This document shows positions 8,614-18,300 of a stretch of DNA of 64,000 nucleotides, one piece after another. The stretch spans positions 2,925,380 through 2,989,379 of the forward strand of contig NZ_CP088017.1 of NCBI RefSeq assembly GCF_021049285.1. Reading direction: 5' to 3'. The position numbers and the translations under genes were made by a program. The DNA comes from Ruania halotolerans. Lineage in GTDB: Bacteria; Actinomycetota; Actinomycetes; Actinomycetales; Beutenbergiaceae. The notes under the pieces were generated by a model that was not told where the DNA came from, made no database searches, and saw only the letters and a list, made by a program, of their open reading frames with translations. Each line of letters begins with the position of its first letter. The stretch's first letter is position 1.

Positions 8614-9167
8614 GCCATCCGGGCAGTCAGCGGGGCCACGCTCAGATCGACGTCGAACGGTGCCGGCTCCTCGCCACGCTCGAGATCTCCGAGCTCCAGG
8701 AACAGGTAGCCGTAGAGGAACACGGTAAGTGCGTACGTCAGGCGACTTGCCTGACCAAGGCTGAGTCCGCCGTCGTGGCAGGCCTGCAGCAGCGCTTCGC
8801 TCAGGGCCACCGAGGCCGGTCCGCGGACGGGGGTGGCGGCCAGGATCCGCAGCACCCCGGGCTCGGCCAACAGCGCCCGGCGGGCAACGAGCGCGAAGGT
8901 GAGCAGCCTCTCCCCCGGCGCCCCGGCCCGCCTGGCCAGCGGCCCGAGGTCAATGCGGGCGAGGCCGCGATCGGCGAGGCGCTGATGCAGCTCATCCTTG
9001 GAGGAGACGTAGGTGTAGAGCGCGTTGGGTGCCACATCGAGGCGCGCCGCCACCGCCCTGATGCTCACTCGATCAGGGTGCCCGGCGGCGAGCAACTCCT
9101 CGCCCGCAGCTAGCACGCGCTCCAAGGTGAGGTCACCGCGTGGACCTCGGTTGCGGCGCTGTGGCAT
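8529..9167 (-). CDS. TetR-family regulator (TetR_C_1-like)
   Basis: The 212-residue protein starts MPQRRNRGPRGDLTLERVLAA. The helix-turn-helix is RVSIRAVAARLDVAPNALYTYVSSKDELHQRLAD, and the C-terminal helical domain resembles that of tetracycline-type repressors (ALVARRALLAEPGVLRILAATP and SRLTYALTVFLYGYLFLE). It is divergent from the decayed CPBP protease gene with a dyad between them, and its 3' end overlaps the convergent MFS gene by 85 bp. Its former target may therefore be non-functional, although it could have others. Confidence 0.88.
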   Translation of the reverse strand: MPQRRNRGPRGDLTLERVLAAGEELLAAGHPDRVSIRAVAARLDVAPNALYTYVSSKDELHQRLADRGLARIDLGPLARRAGAPGERLLTFALVARRALLAEPGVLRILAATPVRGPASVALSEALLQACHDGGLSLGQASRLTYALTVFLYGYLFLELGDLERGEEPAPFDVDLSVAPLTARMAQLPWDPSEEFTRGVEALLAGHGLPVEE

Positions 9168-9196
9168 CGACGAAGCATAGTGCCGAGCGTGGCATC

Positions 9197-9209
9197 TGTA
9201 CGGTGTACA
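9197..9209. promoter_or_regulatory. Short perfect dyad, probable TetR operator
   Basis: TGTAC-GGT-GTACA is a perfect 5-bp dyad with a 3-bp spacer, 6 bp before the ATG of the CPBP gene and about 30 bp before the divergent TetR start. Binding here would block both promoters. Confidence 0.55.
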
Positions 9210-9215
9210 AATAGC

Positions 9216-9963
9216 ATGGAGATCTTTCTCCCTTACCGCCCCTCCGGGCGCCTGCCACGTGAATCGGTCCGAACCCTCACCTGGTTCACGATCGTGTTGC
9301 TGGCCGTCACGGCCGCGATCATGATCCCCTTCTGGTTCGGTGGCACGAGTACCGATCTGCTGGTCACGCTCACGCCCGCCCTGCAGTGGCTTCCGCTGCT
9401 GGTGATGCTCGGCGTGCACCTGAGCCTCCGGCGCGGCACCTCGTTCGTGCGGCAGTCGGCCATCACACCGCTGCGGCCGTTCGCCCCGATCGCACGGACC
9501 GGCGCGCTGATCACCCTGGTGCTGAGCGGGGTGCCCGTGGTCACCATCGCCTTCTCCGCCGGCGTGGGTGCGCAGGAGTTCACGATTGCCGACGGCGCAG
9601 GTTCGGCCGCGCTGATGATTGCGGCACCTGCCGCTGACCGCCACCTACCTCGTGGACGGCGCCATCCCCGCACGGGAGGTGCTGGCCACCACGGTGAACC
9701 TCTTCCTCGCCGCCTTCGTGCTCAGCGCCGTGCGATACCTCTCGCACTCAGTGTGGCCGGCGGTGCTCGGGCACGCCCTGCTGAACACGGTGCTCGTGTA
9801 CGCCTACGCGAACTTCATCATCCCCACCGCCGACCTCGGCGAGGGCGCGTACTGGCTGCACACCGCCGTCAGCTGGGTCGTGTGGATCGCCGCGATTGCC
9901 GTGACTGTGTGGCACCTGGTGCGGGCACGCGGCAGGTCAGGCGCCGCCGTCCAGACGCGCTGA
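9216..9963 (+). pseudogene. CPBP-family intramembrane protease gene, frameshifted with an internal deletion
   Basis: The first frame from ATG 9216 encodes membrane segments (LTWFTIVLLAVTAAIMIPFW and following) up to SAALMIAAP at about 9633. From there a second frame carries LTATYLV and then NLFLAAFVLSAVRYLSHSVWPAVLGHALLNT, the last conserved motif of CPBP (CAAX-type) proteases. The family's catalytic EExxxR motif and the following FxxxH motif should lie between these parts, but both are absent. A deletion plus frameshift near 9620-9650 has therefore removed the active site. The divergent TetR gene and a dyad upstream suggest it was once a regulated gene. Confidence 0.75.
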
Positions 9964-9980
9964 GCCGGCGGGCGTGCTCC

Positions 9981-10934
9981 TCAGGCGAGGTCGATATTGT
10001 TCGAGTCCGGCCCCATCCGGATCTCGGCTGCGAGGGAGTCGGCGAACCGTGCCATCGCATCGCGCCCCAGGGAACAGTGCAGGGCAGGATCGATCAGCTC
10101 GAGCTCCATCACCACCGGGTTGCGGCCCGAGGGGATCAGATCCACCCGGGCGTACGGCAGCGGCCGGCTGGAGATGTTCCGCCCCGGGATCCGCGCCCGG
10201 GCGAAGGCAAGCGCCTGCTGCGCCGCCTCGATCTCCGCATGGGTGGCCTTATATGCCTCCATCTCCTCCACCTGGAAAGCGTTCGGGTCATCGATACCGG
10301 TGAGCATGGCACCCTTGCGCATTGCGTGCGAGAAGGTGCCGTGGAAGAACACCAAGGCGATCTCCCCGTGGGAGTCCACTTCCGGCATGTACCGCTGCAC
10401 CATGACGCTGTGGCCCGCTTCGATGAGATTCTTCGCGTGCTCGATCGCATAGCGGCGCGAGTTCGCATCGGTCGCGGTGTAGCGACCCGCCCCTTCGGAG
10501 CCGGCCGCAATCGCCGGTTTGATCACAAAGTCCTCGCGAGCCGGGAAGCGGTTGTGCAGACCGCGCTTGTCGTACCCGTTCTCGGGCTCCAACCAGGTGG
10601 TTTGCACCGTGGGCAGGCCGTGATCCTCCAGGGCCTGGAGGTAATGCTTGTCGATGTTCCAGCGCACCACGTTCGGTGGGTTCACCAGGCGCGGGACCGA
10701 CCCGGCCCAACGGAGGAACTTCTTGCGCTGCGAGGTGTAGTCCCACACCGAGCGCAACACCACGAGGTCGTACATGGACCAGTCCACGTCCGGGTCGTCC
10801 CAGACCACGGCATCAGCGGTGACCTCGCGCTCAGCGAGCGCATCGAGCAGCGGGGCGTCCTCGGGGTGGAGATCGGGCAGCGCGGAGCAGGTGACGAGCG
10901 CGAGGCGCGCACCGGCGTCAGGGGAAATGGTCAC
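9981..10934 (-). CDS. ATP-grasp enzyme (glutathione synthetase/DcsG-like)
   Basis: The 317-residue protein opens with ALVTCSALPDLHPEDAPLLDAL, a signature of actinobacterial ATP-grasp proteins related to the cycloserine-pathway ligase DcsG and to glutathione synthetases. The middle has FVIKPAIAAGSEGAGRY (ATP-binding Lys and Gly-rich loop). The end has YARVDLIPSGRNPVVMELELIDPALH with the metal-binding acidic residues. Such enzymes join a carboxylate to an amine or similar group using ATP. No cycloserine genes are nearby, so the substrate is unknown. It appears to be a single-gene unit. Confidence 0.8.
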   Translation of the reverse strand: MTISPDAGARLALVTCSALPDLHPEDAPLLDALAEREVTADAVVWDDPDVDWSMYDLVVLRSVWDYTSQRKKFLRWAGSVPRLVNPPNVVRWNIDKHYLQALEDHGLPTVQTTWLEPENGYDKRGLHNRFPAREDFVIKPAIAAGSEGAGRYTATDANSRRYAIEHAKNLIEAGHSVMVQRYMPEVDSHGEIALVFFHGTFSHAMRKGAMLTGIDDPNAFQVEEMEAYKATHAEIEAAQQALAFARARIPGRNISSRPLPYARVDLIPSGRNPVVMELELIDPALHCSLGRDAMARFADSLAAEIRMGPDSNNIDLA

Positions 10935-10988
10935 GATCGAACCGTACTAAACCTTGACGCCGGTGGCGCTCAGCGCACTGAGGTCAAC

Positions 10989-12038
10989 TCAGCGGCCACC
11001 CTCGATCTTGCGGTGTCGCTGGCCCACACCGGGTCCGCCATAGGGGTAGTCGTCCACGTCGGGTGCGCTGGCCTCGGTCAGTCGCTCGATGTCCTCGGTG
11101 CTCAACCGCAGCTGGACGGCCCCCAGGTTGTCGTTCAGCTGGTTCAGGGACCGCGCACCGAGGATCACTGACGTGACGCCCGGCTGAACGCCCAGCCAGG
11201 CGAGCGCCACCTGGGACTTGGTCGCCCCGTGGGCATCGGCGATGTCGGTCACGGCGTCCAGGATCGTCCAGGTGCGCTCGCTCTCGTTGCGCTTCTTCCA
11301 GGCTTCCATACCGCGCTCCGGGTTCTCCCCGAGCCGGGTCGCCCCGCTCGGCGGGACATCGCGTTCGTACTTGCCGCTCAACCAGCCACCACCCAGTGGG
11401 GACCAGGGCAGTAGACCGATTCCGGCATCGAGTGAGGCGGGGACGATCTCGTGCTCGATGCCGCGCACCAGCAGGCTGTACTGCGGCTGCAGGGTCGCCG
11501 GCGGCGCCCAGCCGTACCGCTCGGCGAGGTGCACGGCCTTGGTGAGCTGCCAGCCGGTGAAGTTAGAGAAGCCGTAGTAGCCGATCTTGCCGGCCGAGAC
11601 GGCATCGTCGAGAAAGCGCAGCGTCTCCTCGAGCGGGGTCAGGGCGTCCCAGGCGTGCAGCTGGTACAGGTCGATGTGCTCCACGCCGAGGCGGCGCAAC
11701 GAATCGTCCAGTGCCGTGCGCAAGTGCCGGCGGGAGGTGCCCAGATCGTTCGGGCCGGCGCCCATCGGGAACCGGCCTTTCGAGGCAATGACGACCTGCT
11801 GTGCCTCGGTCGGGTGCGCTGCGAGCCAGCGGCCGATGATCTCCTCGCTTGCTCCGCTGCTGTACACGTCCGCGGTGTCGAGGAAATTGCCGCCGGCGGC
11901 GAGGTAGGCATCGATGAGAGCGTGCGAGGTTTCCTCGTCGGCCTCCTTCCCGAACGTCATGGTGCCCAGGGCTTGTTCGAAGACCACGGCTCCGCTGCGG
12001 CCAAGAGTGCGGTAGGGAGTGGTTCCGGTGACAGTCAT
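10989..12038 (-). CDS. Aldo/keto reductase
   Basis: The 349-residue NADPH-dependent oxidoreductase has FLDTADVYSSGASEEIIGRWL with the catalytic Asp and Tyr, VVIASKGRF with the catalytic Lys, and RRLGVEHIDLYQLHAWD with the active-site His. The nucleotide-binding end is SVILGARSLNQLNDNLGA. It belongs to the YajO/YhdN-like branch. The start at 12038 is chosen because GAGGAGAT lies just upstream; a start at 12128 would add an unconserved leader. The substrate is unknown. Confidence 0.9.
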   Translation of the reverse strand: MTVTGTTPYRTLGRSGAVVFEQALGTMTFGKEADEETSHALIDAYLAAGGNFLDTADVYSSGASEEIIGRWLAAHPTEAQQVVIASKGRFPMGAGPNDLGTSRRHLRTALDDSLRRLGVEHIDLYQLHAWDALTPLEETLRFLDDAVSAGKIGYYGFSNFTGWQLTKAVHLAERYGWAPPATLQPQYSLLVRGIEHEIVPASLDAGIGLLPWSPLGGGWLSGKYERDVPPSGATRLGENPERGMEAWKKRNESERTWTILDAVTDIADAHGATKSQVALAWLGVQPGVTSVILGARSLNQLNDNLGAVQLRLSTEDIERLTEASAPDVDDYPYGGPGVGQRHRKIEGGR

Positions 12039-12330
12039 GCGAACGATCTCCTCAGGATGCTCAGCGGTGAGAATGCGCACGAACGGCGCGCGAGTGGCAG
12101 CCTCATCCCTAATCAGGCGCAGCGACAAGAACTACCGGCCACTCGACGATAGAACTGCCGCCACCCACAAGTCCAACAGTAATATTTGCTCAATCTCAGC
12201 AACGTCAGTCATGAATGTGGCGAACGTGAGACACCTGTCGCGCTGATGGGGTTATGGTCCCGAAGTGCGGACTGAACCATGATCTGATCAGATCGGCTGA
12301 CGTGAGGGGTGAGTCCCGGGGAGGGCGTGC

Positions 12331-13314
12331 GTGCGAGGGCAAGGCTCCGAGGAGACCGTCGAGCACCGAGCGGCCGTCATCGTCAATCCGGTGAAGGTCG
12401 ATGTGGCCCGCCTGCGATCCGCCGTCACCGCCGAGGAGAAGGCCGGTGGATGGCGACCGTCGGCGTGGTTCGAGACCTCGCGCGATGATCCCGGTCAGAC
12501 GGCGGCACGCTCGGCTTTGGAGCAGGATCCGGCAGTGGTGATCGTCGCCGGCGGCGACGGGACGGTCCGTGCGGTCGCGGAGGTTCTGCAATCGAGCGGG
12601 ACTCCCGTGGCGATCGTCGCGGCCGGCACCGGTAACCTACTCTCCCGCAACCTCGGCCTGATGGACGGCATCGACACCGCAGTACGCACCGCATTCACCG
12701 GAGCCGATCATCCGATCGACGTCGGCGTCGCCGAACTCACCGACGCCGAGGGGCAGGTGACGACGGATGTCTTCCTCGTGATGACCGGGGTGGGCCTGGA
12801 CGCGCGGATGGCCACCGACACCAACAGCGTTCTGAAGAAGCGGATCGGCTGGCTCGCCTACACCGATCCGATCAGCCGGTCCGTCTTCGGCAACAAGCAG
12901 TTCTCGATGCACTTCCGGGTGGGCGCGGCCAAGGAACGCTCGGTCGACGCGCACACGGTGATCGTCGGCAACTGCGGCACACTCACCGCCGGCATTCTCC
13001 TCTTGCCCGATGCCAGGCTCGACGATGGACTCCTCGACGTCGTACTCCTGCGCCCCAAGGGGTTCTGGCAATGGCTCCGCGTGGGCACCAGACTCGGGAT
13101 CGGCGGACTCCTCCACCGCACCAAAGGCGGCCGAGTCGCCCTTCGCGCCACCCCTGATCTGCGCGCCCTGCGATACGTCCGCGCTCGCACACTCAATGCC
13201 CGATTCGATGAGCCGCAGAGCATCGAACTCGACGGGGACAGCTTCGGTCTCGTTTCTGCTGTTGCGATCACGCTGCGCCCCGGCGCGCTCATTGTCCGCG
13301 TACGGGAGCGGTGA
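12331..13314 (+). CDS. Diacylglycerol kinase family lipid kinase
   Basis: The 327-residue soluble kinase has AAVIVNPVK at the N-terminus, the nucleotide-binding VVIVAGGDGTVRAVAEVL, and IVAAGTGNLLSRNLGL. The second domain carries GVGLDARMATDT and the conserved DDGLLDVVLL near the C-terminus. These are the hallmarks of the DagK/YegS/BmrU fold, which phosphorylates diacylglycerol or related lipids. The GTG start is followed by a short acidic leader. It stands alone, between the divergent aldo/keto reductase and a terminator shared with tRNA-Lys. Confidence 0.88.
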   Translation: MRGQGSEETVEHRAAVIVNPVKVDVARLRSAVTAEEKAGGWRPSAWFETSRDDPGQTAARSALEQDPAVVIVAGGDGTVRAVAEVLQSSGTPVAIVAAGTGNLLSRNLGLMDGIDTAVRTAFTGADHPIDVGVAELTDAEGQVTTDVFLVMTGVGLDARMATDTNSVLKKRIGWLAYTDPISRSVFGNKQFSMHFRVGAAKERSVDAHTVIVGNCGTLTAGILLLPDARLDDGLLDVVLLRPKGFWQWLRVGTRLGIGGLLHRTKGGRVALRATPDLRALRYVRARTLNARFDEPQSIELDGDSFGLVSAVAITLRPGALIVRVRER

Positions 13315-13367
13315 CAGCACTGGTCGTTCGACCCAGACCGATGATGGTTCGCACGAACCAGACGACA

Positions 13368-13398
13368 ACGGCCCGCCAGCGTGGTGCTGACGGGCCGT
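13368..13398. terminator. Bidirectional hairpin between lipid kinase and tRNA-Lys
   Basis: ACGGCCCG at 13368-13375 pairs perfectly with CGGGCCGT at 13391-13398, with further CAGC/GCTG pairing inside. It sits 53 bp after the kinase stop and 6 bp from the tRNA-Lys 3' end, so it can end both transcripts. There is no long T run, as is common in high-GC actinobacteria. Confidence 0.75.
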
Positions 13399-13404
13399 CT
13401 GGGG

Positions 13405-13477
13405 TACACCCCCCGGGACTCGAACCCGGAACCCAGTGATTAAGAGTCACTTGCTCTGCCAATTGAGCTAGAGGTGC
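13405..13477 (-). tRNA. tRNA-Lys (anticodon CTT)
   Basis: The 73-nt cloverleaf begins GCACCTCTAGCTCAATTGG. The acceptor arms GCACCTC and GGGGTGT pair with two wobble pairs, the anticodon stem AGTGA/TCACT encloses the loop CTCTTAA (anticodon CTT), and the T arm contains GGTTCGAGTCC. The CCA end is not fully encoded. Confidence 0.95.
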
Positions 13478-13597
13478 GAGCGCGTCAGCGATATTAGCAG
13501 CCTTGACCCGCCTGAAGCGAACTGGCGCATCGCCTTCGCGAGGCTGTCAGTACCGGCGCATAGGCTGAGGACACACCCCACATCCTTGGAGGATTCC

Positions 13598-14074
13598 ATG
13601 CCGCGTCTCGAGCCGGGCCAGGCCGCGCCCGACTTCACCCTGCCCACTGCCGACGGGGGCTCCTTCTCGCTCGCCGAGGCCCGCGAATCCGCCGAAAACG
13701 GCGTGATCGTGTACTTCTACCCCGCCGCGAGCACCCCCGGCTGCACCACGCAGGCGTGCGACTTCCGCGACTCTCTCGCGTCCCTGACGGCCGCCGGGTA
13801 CGCCGTCGTGGGCATCTCACCTGACCCGGTGGAGAAGCTGAAGACGTTCACCGAGAACGAGTCGTTGACGTTCCCGTTGGTCAGTGACGTTGAGCACACG
13901 GTGCTTGAGCCGTGGGGCGCCTGGGGCGAGAAGAAGAACTACGGACGCACCTACACCGGCGTGATCCGCTCCACCGTGGTCGTCGACCCGGAGGGCGCAG
14001 TGTCGCTGGCCCAATACAACGTGAAGGCCACCGGGCACGTCGCGAAGTTGCGTCGCGACCTCAAGGTCGACTGA
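13598..14074 (+). CDS. bcp: Thiol peroxidase, BCP/PrxQ-type peroxiredoxin
   Basis: The 158-residue protein reduces hydrogen and organic peroxides using thioredoxin-type reductants. The motif YPAASTPGCTTQACDFRD carries the peroxidatic Cys at about residue 49 and the resolving Cys five residues later (about 54), the arrangement of two-Cys BCP enzymes. VVGISPDPVEKLKTF and SDVEHTVLEPWGAWGEKKNYGRTY are further family blocks. The ATG at 13598 follows GGAGG by about 7 bp. It is an independent gene. Confidence 0.93.
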   Translation: MPRLEPGQAAPDFTLPTADGGSFSLAEARESAENGVIVYFYPAASTPGCTTQACDFRDSLASLTAAGYAVVGISPDPVEKLKTFTENESLTFPLVSDVEHTVLEPWGAWGEKKNYGRTYTGVIRSTVVVDPEGAVSLAQYNVKATGHVAKLRRDLKVD

Positions 14075-14119
14075 CCGGGCGCGGCACCCACCACCGGGCA
14101 CGGGCTAGGGCCGGCTAGG

Positions 14120-14218
14120 TCGATCAAGGAAGTAGCGACCTCCTACGGAGTCGGCCCCAAGCCGCTTCGGAACTGGTTGAACAGTTATCGGGATGCCCAC
14201 GGTGGTGCCGGGACTGAG
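14120..14218 (+). pseudogene. IS3-family transposase OrfA fragment
   Basis: The frame reads SIKEVATSYGVGPKPLRNW then LNSYRDAHGGAGTE, which closely resembles the helix-turn-helix part of IS3-family OrfA (S-I-x-E-V-A...GVGPxTLRNW-x-N-x-Y-R-x-x-HGG-x-x-E). Only about 33 codons remain; no start, no rest of OrfA, no OrfB and no clear inverted ends are seen. Its right half lies antisense to the last codons of the DeoR/LacI regulator. Confidence 0.7.
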
Positions 14219-15279
14219 TTCCCCGTCGTTCCCCGCACCCGCAGCACCGGGGAAAGCGCCAGGCTGGACCACGCCCTCGGCGAATCGGCCCTAAGCCGCG
14301 ACATCACCCGCCGCAGGCACAGGTGCGCGCCGGACTCGCCGACGTCGTGACGCGGCGGTGCGATCGCCGTCAGCGGGGTGGCACACAGCGCCGCCACCTC
14401 GTCGTCATAGGCGATGACAGCCAGGTCGGCCGGGATGCTCAGCCCCGCGTCCTCGGCCAGATCCACGAGACCGATCGCGACCTCGTCCGGTACGACGATG
14501 ACGCCGTCGACGTCGCCGGTGCGGCACCGATCCACCAGCGCGGTGAGCGCCTCGTGCACGGCAGCGGCCGGTGCGCCTGCCGGCGGTAGCGTCACTGCCG
14601 CGGGTTCGAGTCCGACGGCGCCGAGGGCGCGCCGAACGCCGGCGCGGACCAGCGGCGCCGTGGGGCCCGTCCTGGTCGCCACCACGATACGAGTGCACCC
14701 GGTCTCGAGCAGATGCGCGGCGGCGAGCTGGCCACCGACCTCGTGGTCGCACCGGACGATGTCGAGCTCGCCCTGCCACGGCGACCCGTCGAGGCTGCGC
14801 TCCAGCACCACGACGGCGGCCGGCGCGGCGGCCAGGAGCTCATACGTCTGTGGGTCGTCGGGGGCGTGGGAAGCCGGGGCCACCAGCAGCCCATCGACCC
14901 CTCGATCGAGCAGCCGGGTGATCTGCTCGCGCTCCCGGGCCCGCGAATAGTCGGAGACGGCCAGGATCATACGGCTGTCCGCGGCAGCGATCGCCTCTCG
15001 CGCCCCGCGGATGATGTCGGGGAAGTAGTACGTCGCCGAAGGCACCACCATCCCGATCGTGGCCACCGGCGCGCTCGCGCGGGGCGCGGCCAAGGGCTCG
15101 CTGGGCGAGACCGCACCGCCATGGACGCGCTGGAGCATCCCCGCTAGCTCGAGATCGGCGAGGTCGCGGCGGACGGTCATCCCGGAGGCGCCGACCCTGA
15201 GCGCGAACTCCTCGGTGCGCACGGTGCCGTGCACCCGCAGCTCACGCAGGAGCCGGGCACGCCGCTCGGTCGGGAGCAT
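14185..15279 (-). CDS. DeoR-HTH / LacI-type chimeric regulator
   Basis: The 364-residue protein has an N-terminal DeoR-like winged helix-turn-helix (RRARLLRELRVHGTVRTEEFALRVGASGMTVRRDLADL, then HGGAV). This is joined to a LacI/GalR periplasmic-binding-like domain (IGMVVPSATYYFPDIIRGAREA; VDGLLVAPAS; PADLAVIAYDDEVAALCATPLTAI), so it probably senses a sugar. It lies 82 bp downstream of the large lyase gene on the same strand and may control it. The last 10 or so residues (SVPAPPWASR) come from sequence overlapping the IS3 fragment, suggesting the natural C-terminus was replaced. An upstream start at 15288 is also possible. Confidence 0.88.
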   Translation of the reverse strand: MLPTERRARLLRELRVHGTVRTEEFALRVGASGMTVRRDLADLELAGMLQRVHGGAVSPSEPLAAPRASAPVATIGMVVPSATYYFPDIIRGAREAIAAADSRMILAVSDYSRAREREQITRLLDRGVDGLLVAPASHAPDDPQTYELLAAAPAAVVVLERSLDGSPWQGELDIVRCDHEVGGQLAAAHLLETGCTRIVVATRTGPTAPLVRAGVRRALGAVGLEPAAVTLPPAGAPAAAVHEALTALVDRCRTGDVDGVIVVPDEVAIGLVDLAEDAGLSIPADLAVIAYDDEVAALCATPLTAIAPPRHDVGESGAHLCLRRVMSRLRADSPRAWSSLALSPVLRVRGTTGNSVPAPPWASR

Positions 15280-15360
15280 GGCTCCCATTGTGCCCTCGCG
15301 CTCGCTCAGCCTGACGCCGATCTCACCGGCACTCGACCTGCCGACGCCTGCCTCGGCGCG

Positions 15361-18300
15361 TCAGTCGACCTCGACGGTGAGGGGATCGGAGGTGCTGGTG
15401 CCGGCGTCGTTGATCCATTCGAGGCGGAAGACGTAGCTACCCGGTTCGAGCGAGTCGACCTCGTGCACCATCTGCTGGCGCTTCGGGGTCTGTGGCTCGA
15501 GTTCCCCCTCGGCGACGAGCGCCTCACCCTGGTAGAGACGATAGCGATCGGCGTTGGTGCCCCACCACAGGTTCCCGGTCAGGGCGAACGAGCCGTCGCC
15601 GTCCCAGTTGTCGTGACTGAGCACGGGCACCCCGGGCGCAGCGTCCGTCACGGAGACTGTCAGCGGCGCCGTCGTGGTCCGGCCCGCACTGTTGACGAGC
15701 TCAGCGGTGTAGACGTAGTCGCCGTCGGTGCGGCCGGTGAGGTCGAACTCCACCTCCTGAGCCGCCGGGCTCGCCGCGTCGACGCGCTCAGAGGCGATCA
15801 GCGTGCCGTTTTCGTACAGGTGCACCCTGCTCGCGTTGCTGCCCCACCACACGTTCATGGAGACCGTGTAGTCGCCGTCGCGCAGACCGGTGTCCCAGCC
15901 GTTATCCGAGCTGAGGACCCCGACCGCGGGGGGTTGCGTCGCGTCGTCGACTTCCGTGGGGAAACCGTCCTCGACTGAGCTGAGGGCGGCCAGGTCGATG
16001 ACGCGGCCGTCGAGTAGCAGGTCTCCGTCGAGGAGTTCGGCCTCCAACGCTCCGCCGGCGGAGGTGGCGAGCACGATCCCGAACTCGACGTCGGTACCGG
16101 TCCGGGTCAGCCGCAGGGTCTGGTCGATGACCTGGACGGTCAGGCCCTCCCGGTCCGGCACGAAGCCGGACAGGGTCGCGCCGTCGGCGCCGGTGAAGGT
16201 GAACAGGGGTTCGTGCGCTGCGCCCTCGGGGAAGGTGGCGATGGTGACCGTCTCGTCCGGGCGCAGCTGCCAGTCCCAGCTGTGGGAGGTGGTGTCAGCG
16301 AAGGTGTCGTGGATGGCCACGATCGCATCGGCGTCGCCACCCGGTGCAAGATCGACCACCTGCTCACGCTCGGCCGTGGTCACCTCGAAGTTGGCCGATC
16401 CGTCGAGATGGACGTACCCACCGCCCTGGCCGTCGAATGTCCGGGAGGCCAGGCTCACGCCCTCCCCGCGCACGGTGTTGTACTGGTTCTCGAAGGGCTC
16501 CAGCTCACCGTCCACGAGCGGTTTGCTCCATAGCAGCGGGTCCTGGGCCTTGCCACCTTGCCCTGCCCAGGACGTGTCGTGACCCATCCAGGAGAGGGCG
16601 AAGGTCTCCGCCGCGGCCCAGCCCTTGTGCTGGGTGTTGCGGTTGGAGGTGGAGATGAGGGTGTCGTCGGCGTCGGCGAGGTCGGAACGGAAGGCATAGA
16701 ATCCCGCCTCGTCGTCGAGCAGTGCCTGCTGAGCGAGCTGCGCCGCCTCACCGCTCATCTGGTCCGGGTCGCTGCTCACCTCGGAGGGGTAGTACAGCAC
16801 GGCGAACATGCTGTGGACGTCGTCGAAGCGCGGCTCGGCGGTGGCGACCCCCTGGACATGGTCGTAGAGGTGCTTCAGGCCGGGCAGGGCACCCTCCGGT
16901 GCGGTCGGGAACAGCAGCGGGAAGGTGCCGCTGACCTGGTTCGCGGGCCCCGAGACGCCGAACTGGGAGACGTCGCCGTCAGCCCTGGTGGAGACCACGT
17001 GCAGGGCGAGGTTCCAGAAGTCGACGTCGGCCAGCACCGGATCGAGGGCGCGTACTCCGGCATCCTGGGCCATGAAGAGGGAGGGGAACAGGTAGAGCTG
17101 GGCGTAGTGGAAGTAGTCCCACCCCTCCTGGGTCCATCCGGTCTCGGTGTAGCCGTCCTGCAGGTGGCGCGCCACCTGGTTGATCAGGTACGTGATCCGT
17201 TTGTCGTGAGTGCCGAAGTCGCCGTCACCCCGGGCGGCGAGCAGCAGCGCCAGTTCGGTGCCGTGCGTGACCGCGACCCAGTTCGAGGCGCGGTCGGCGC
17301 CGTCGAGGGTGTCGTGGTGGTAGGTCGAGAGCAGGTCGGTGGTGCGGGTCATGAGGTCGCGCACATCCGCGCGCTGGGCCTCGGTCCAGCCCGCATGGGC
17401 CAGGTCGTAGGCGGGGGCGAGATTCAGTGCCCCGCGCCCGAGTTCGAGTCCCATGTTCGTCTCGCGCGCGGCGATCCAGTCGGCGCCGGCCATGACGGCG
17501 TCGTAGGCCATCTGCGCGTAGCCGGCCTCCCCGGTGACGGCGTAGGCGAACGCCGCATCGCGGGCACGATAGAGCTCGGTCGCCGAGCCCGGGTAGGCGG
17601 CTCCGGACCCGTCGAGCCGGGCGGTGAGCGCTTCCCAGGCACCGCTGACGGTCGGCTGGCCGGCGGCGAGAGCGGCCTGGATGCGCGCTACCACGTCGGC
17701 GTTGACCAGCGTGCGCGGGTGCTCCTCGGCGCCCACCACAGCGCGAGCGAGTTCGGTCCCGGCCGAGCGAAGCACCACGTCGTCCCCAGGGCTGCCGGCC
17801 GGCGCATCCACACTGCCGTCGTCACCGGAGACGGCCACCGGTGCGGTCTCGCCCACCTGGATGCTCAGATCGTCGGCCGGGTCGTCTTCACCGACCGCCC
17901 AGCTGACATGCGTGCCCTGGTCCTGTTGCAGTGCCGTGACGAGGCTGAGCACCGTGCGATCGTCGAAGCTTCCGGCGGTGGTGGTGGTGGCCGGCGGGCT
18001 GGTGGCCAGGGCGTCGCCGTCGGGGCCGAGGGCCTGGACCAGGTAGGTGTATGTGGTCGCTGGTGCGGCGCCGTCATCGGCCGTCGTGGGAGCCAAGGCG
18101 ACCTTGATCCGGTTGTCGGCCGACGCCGTCGGCGGGGCGGTTCCCTCGGCCCGGTGGACCGCGTAGCGGTCCGCCTGCACATCGTCGAACGCCCAGGTGA
18201 GCTCGACCGGCCCACGTGCGGTCGGTGAGGCGGTCAGGGTGGAACCGGTGGCGACGGTCTCGGTGATGCTGAGATCGGCGAACCAGATGGTGCCACCGGC

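Noticed and set aside
16500-18230. A 556-codon open frame antisense to the lyase gene.
   Set aside because: It has no recognisable motifs and mirrors the codon structure of the real gene.
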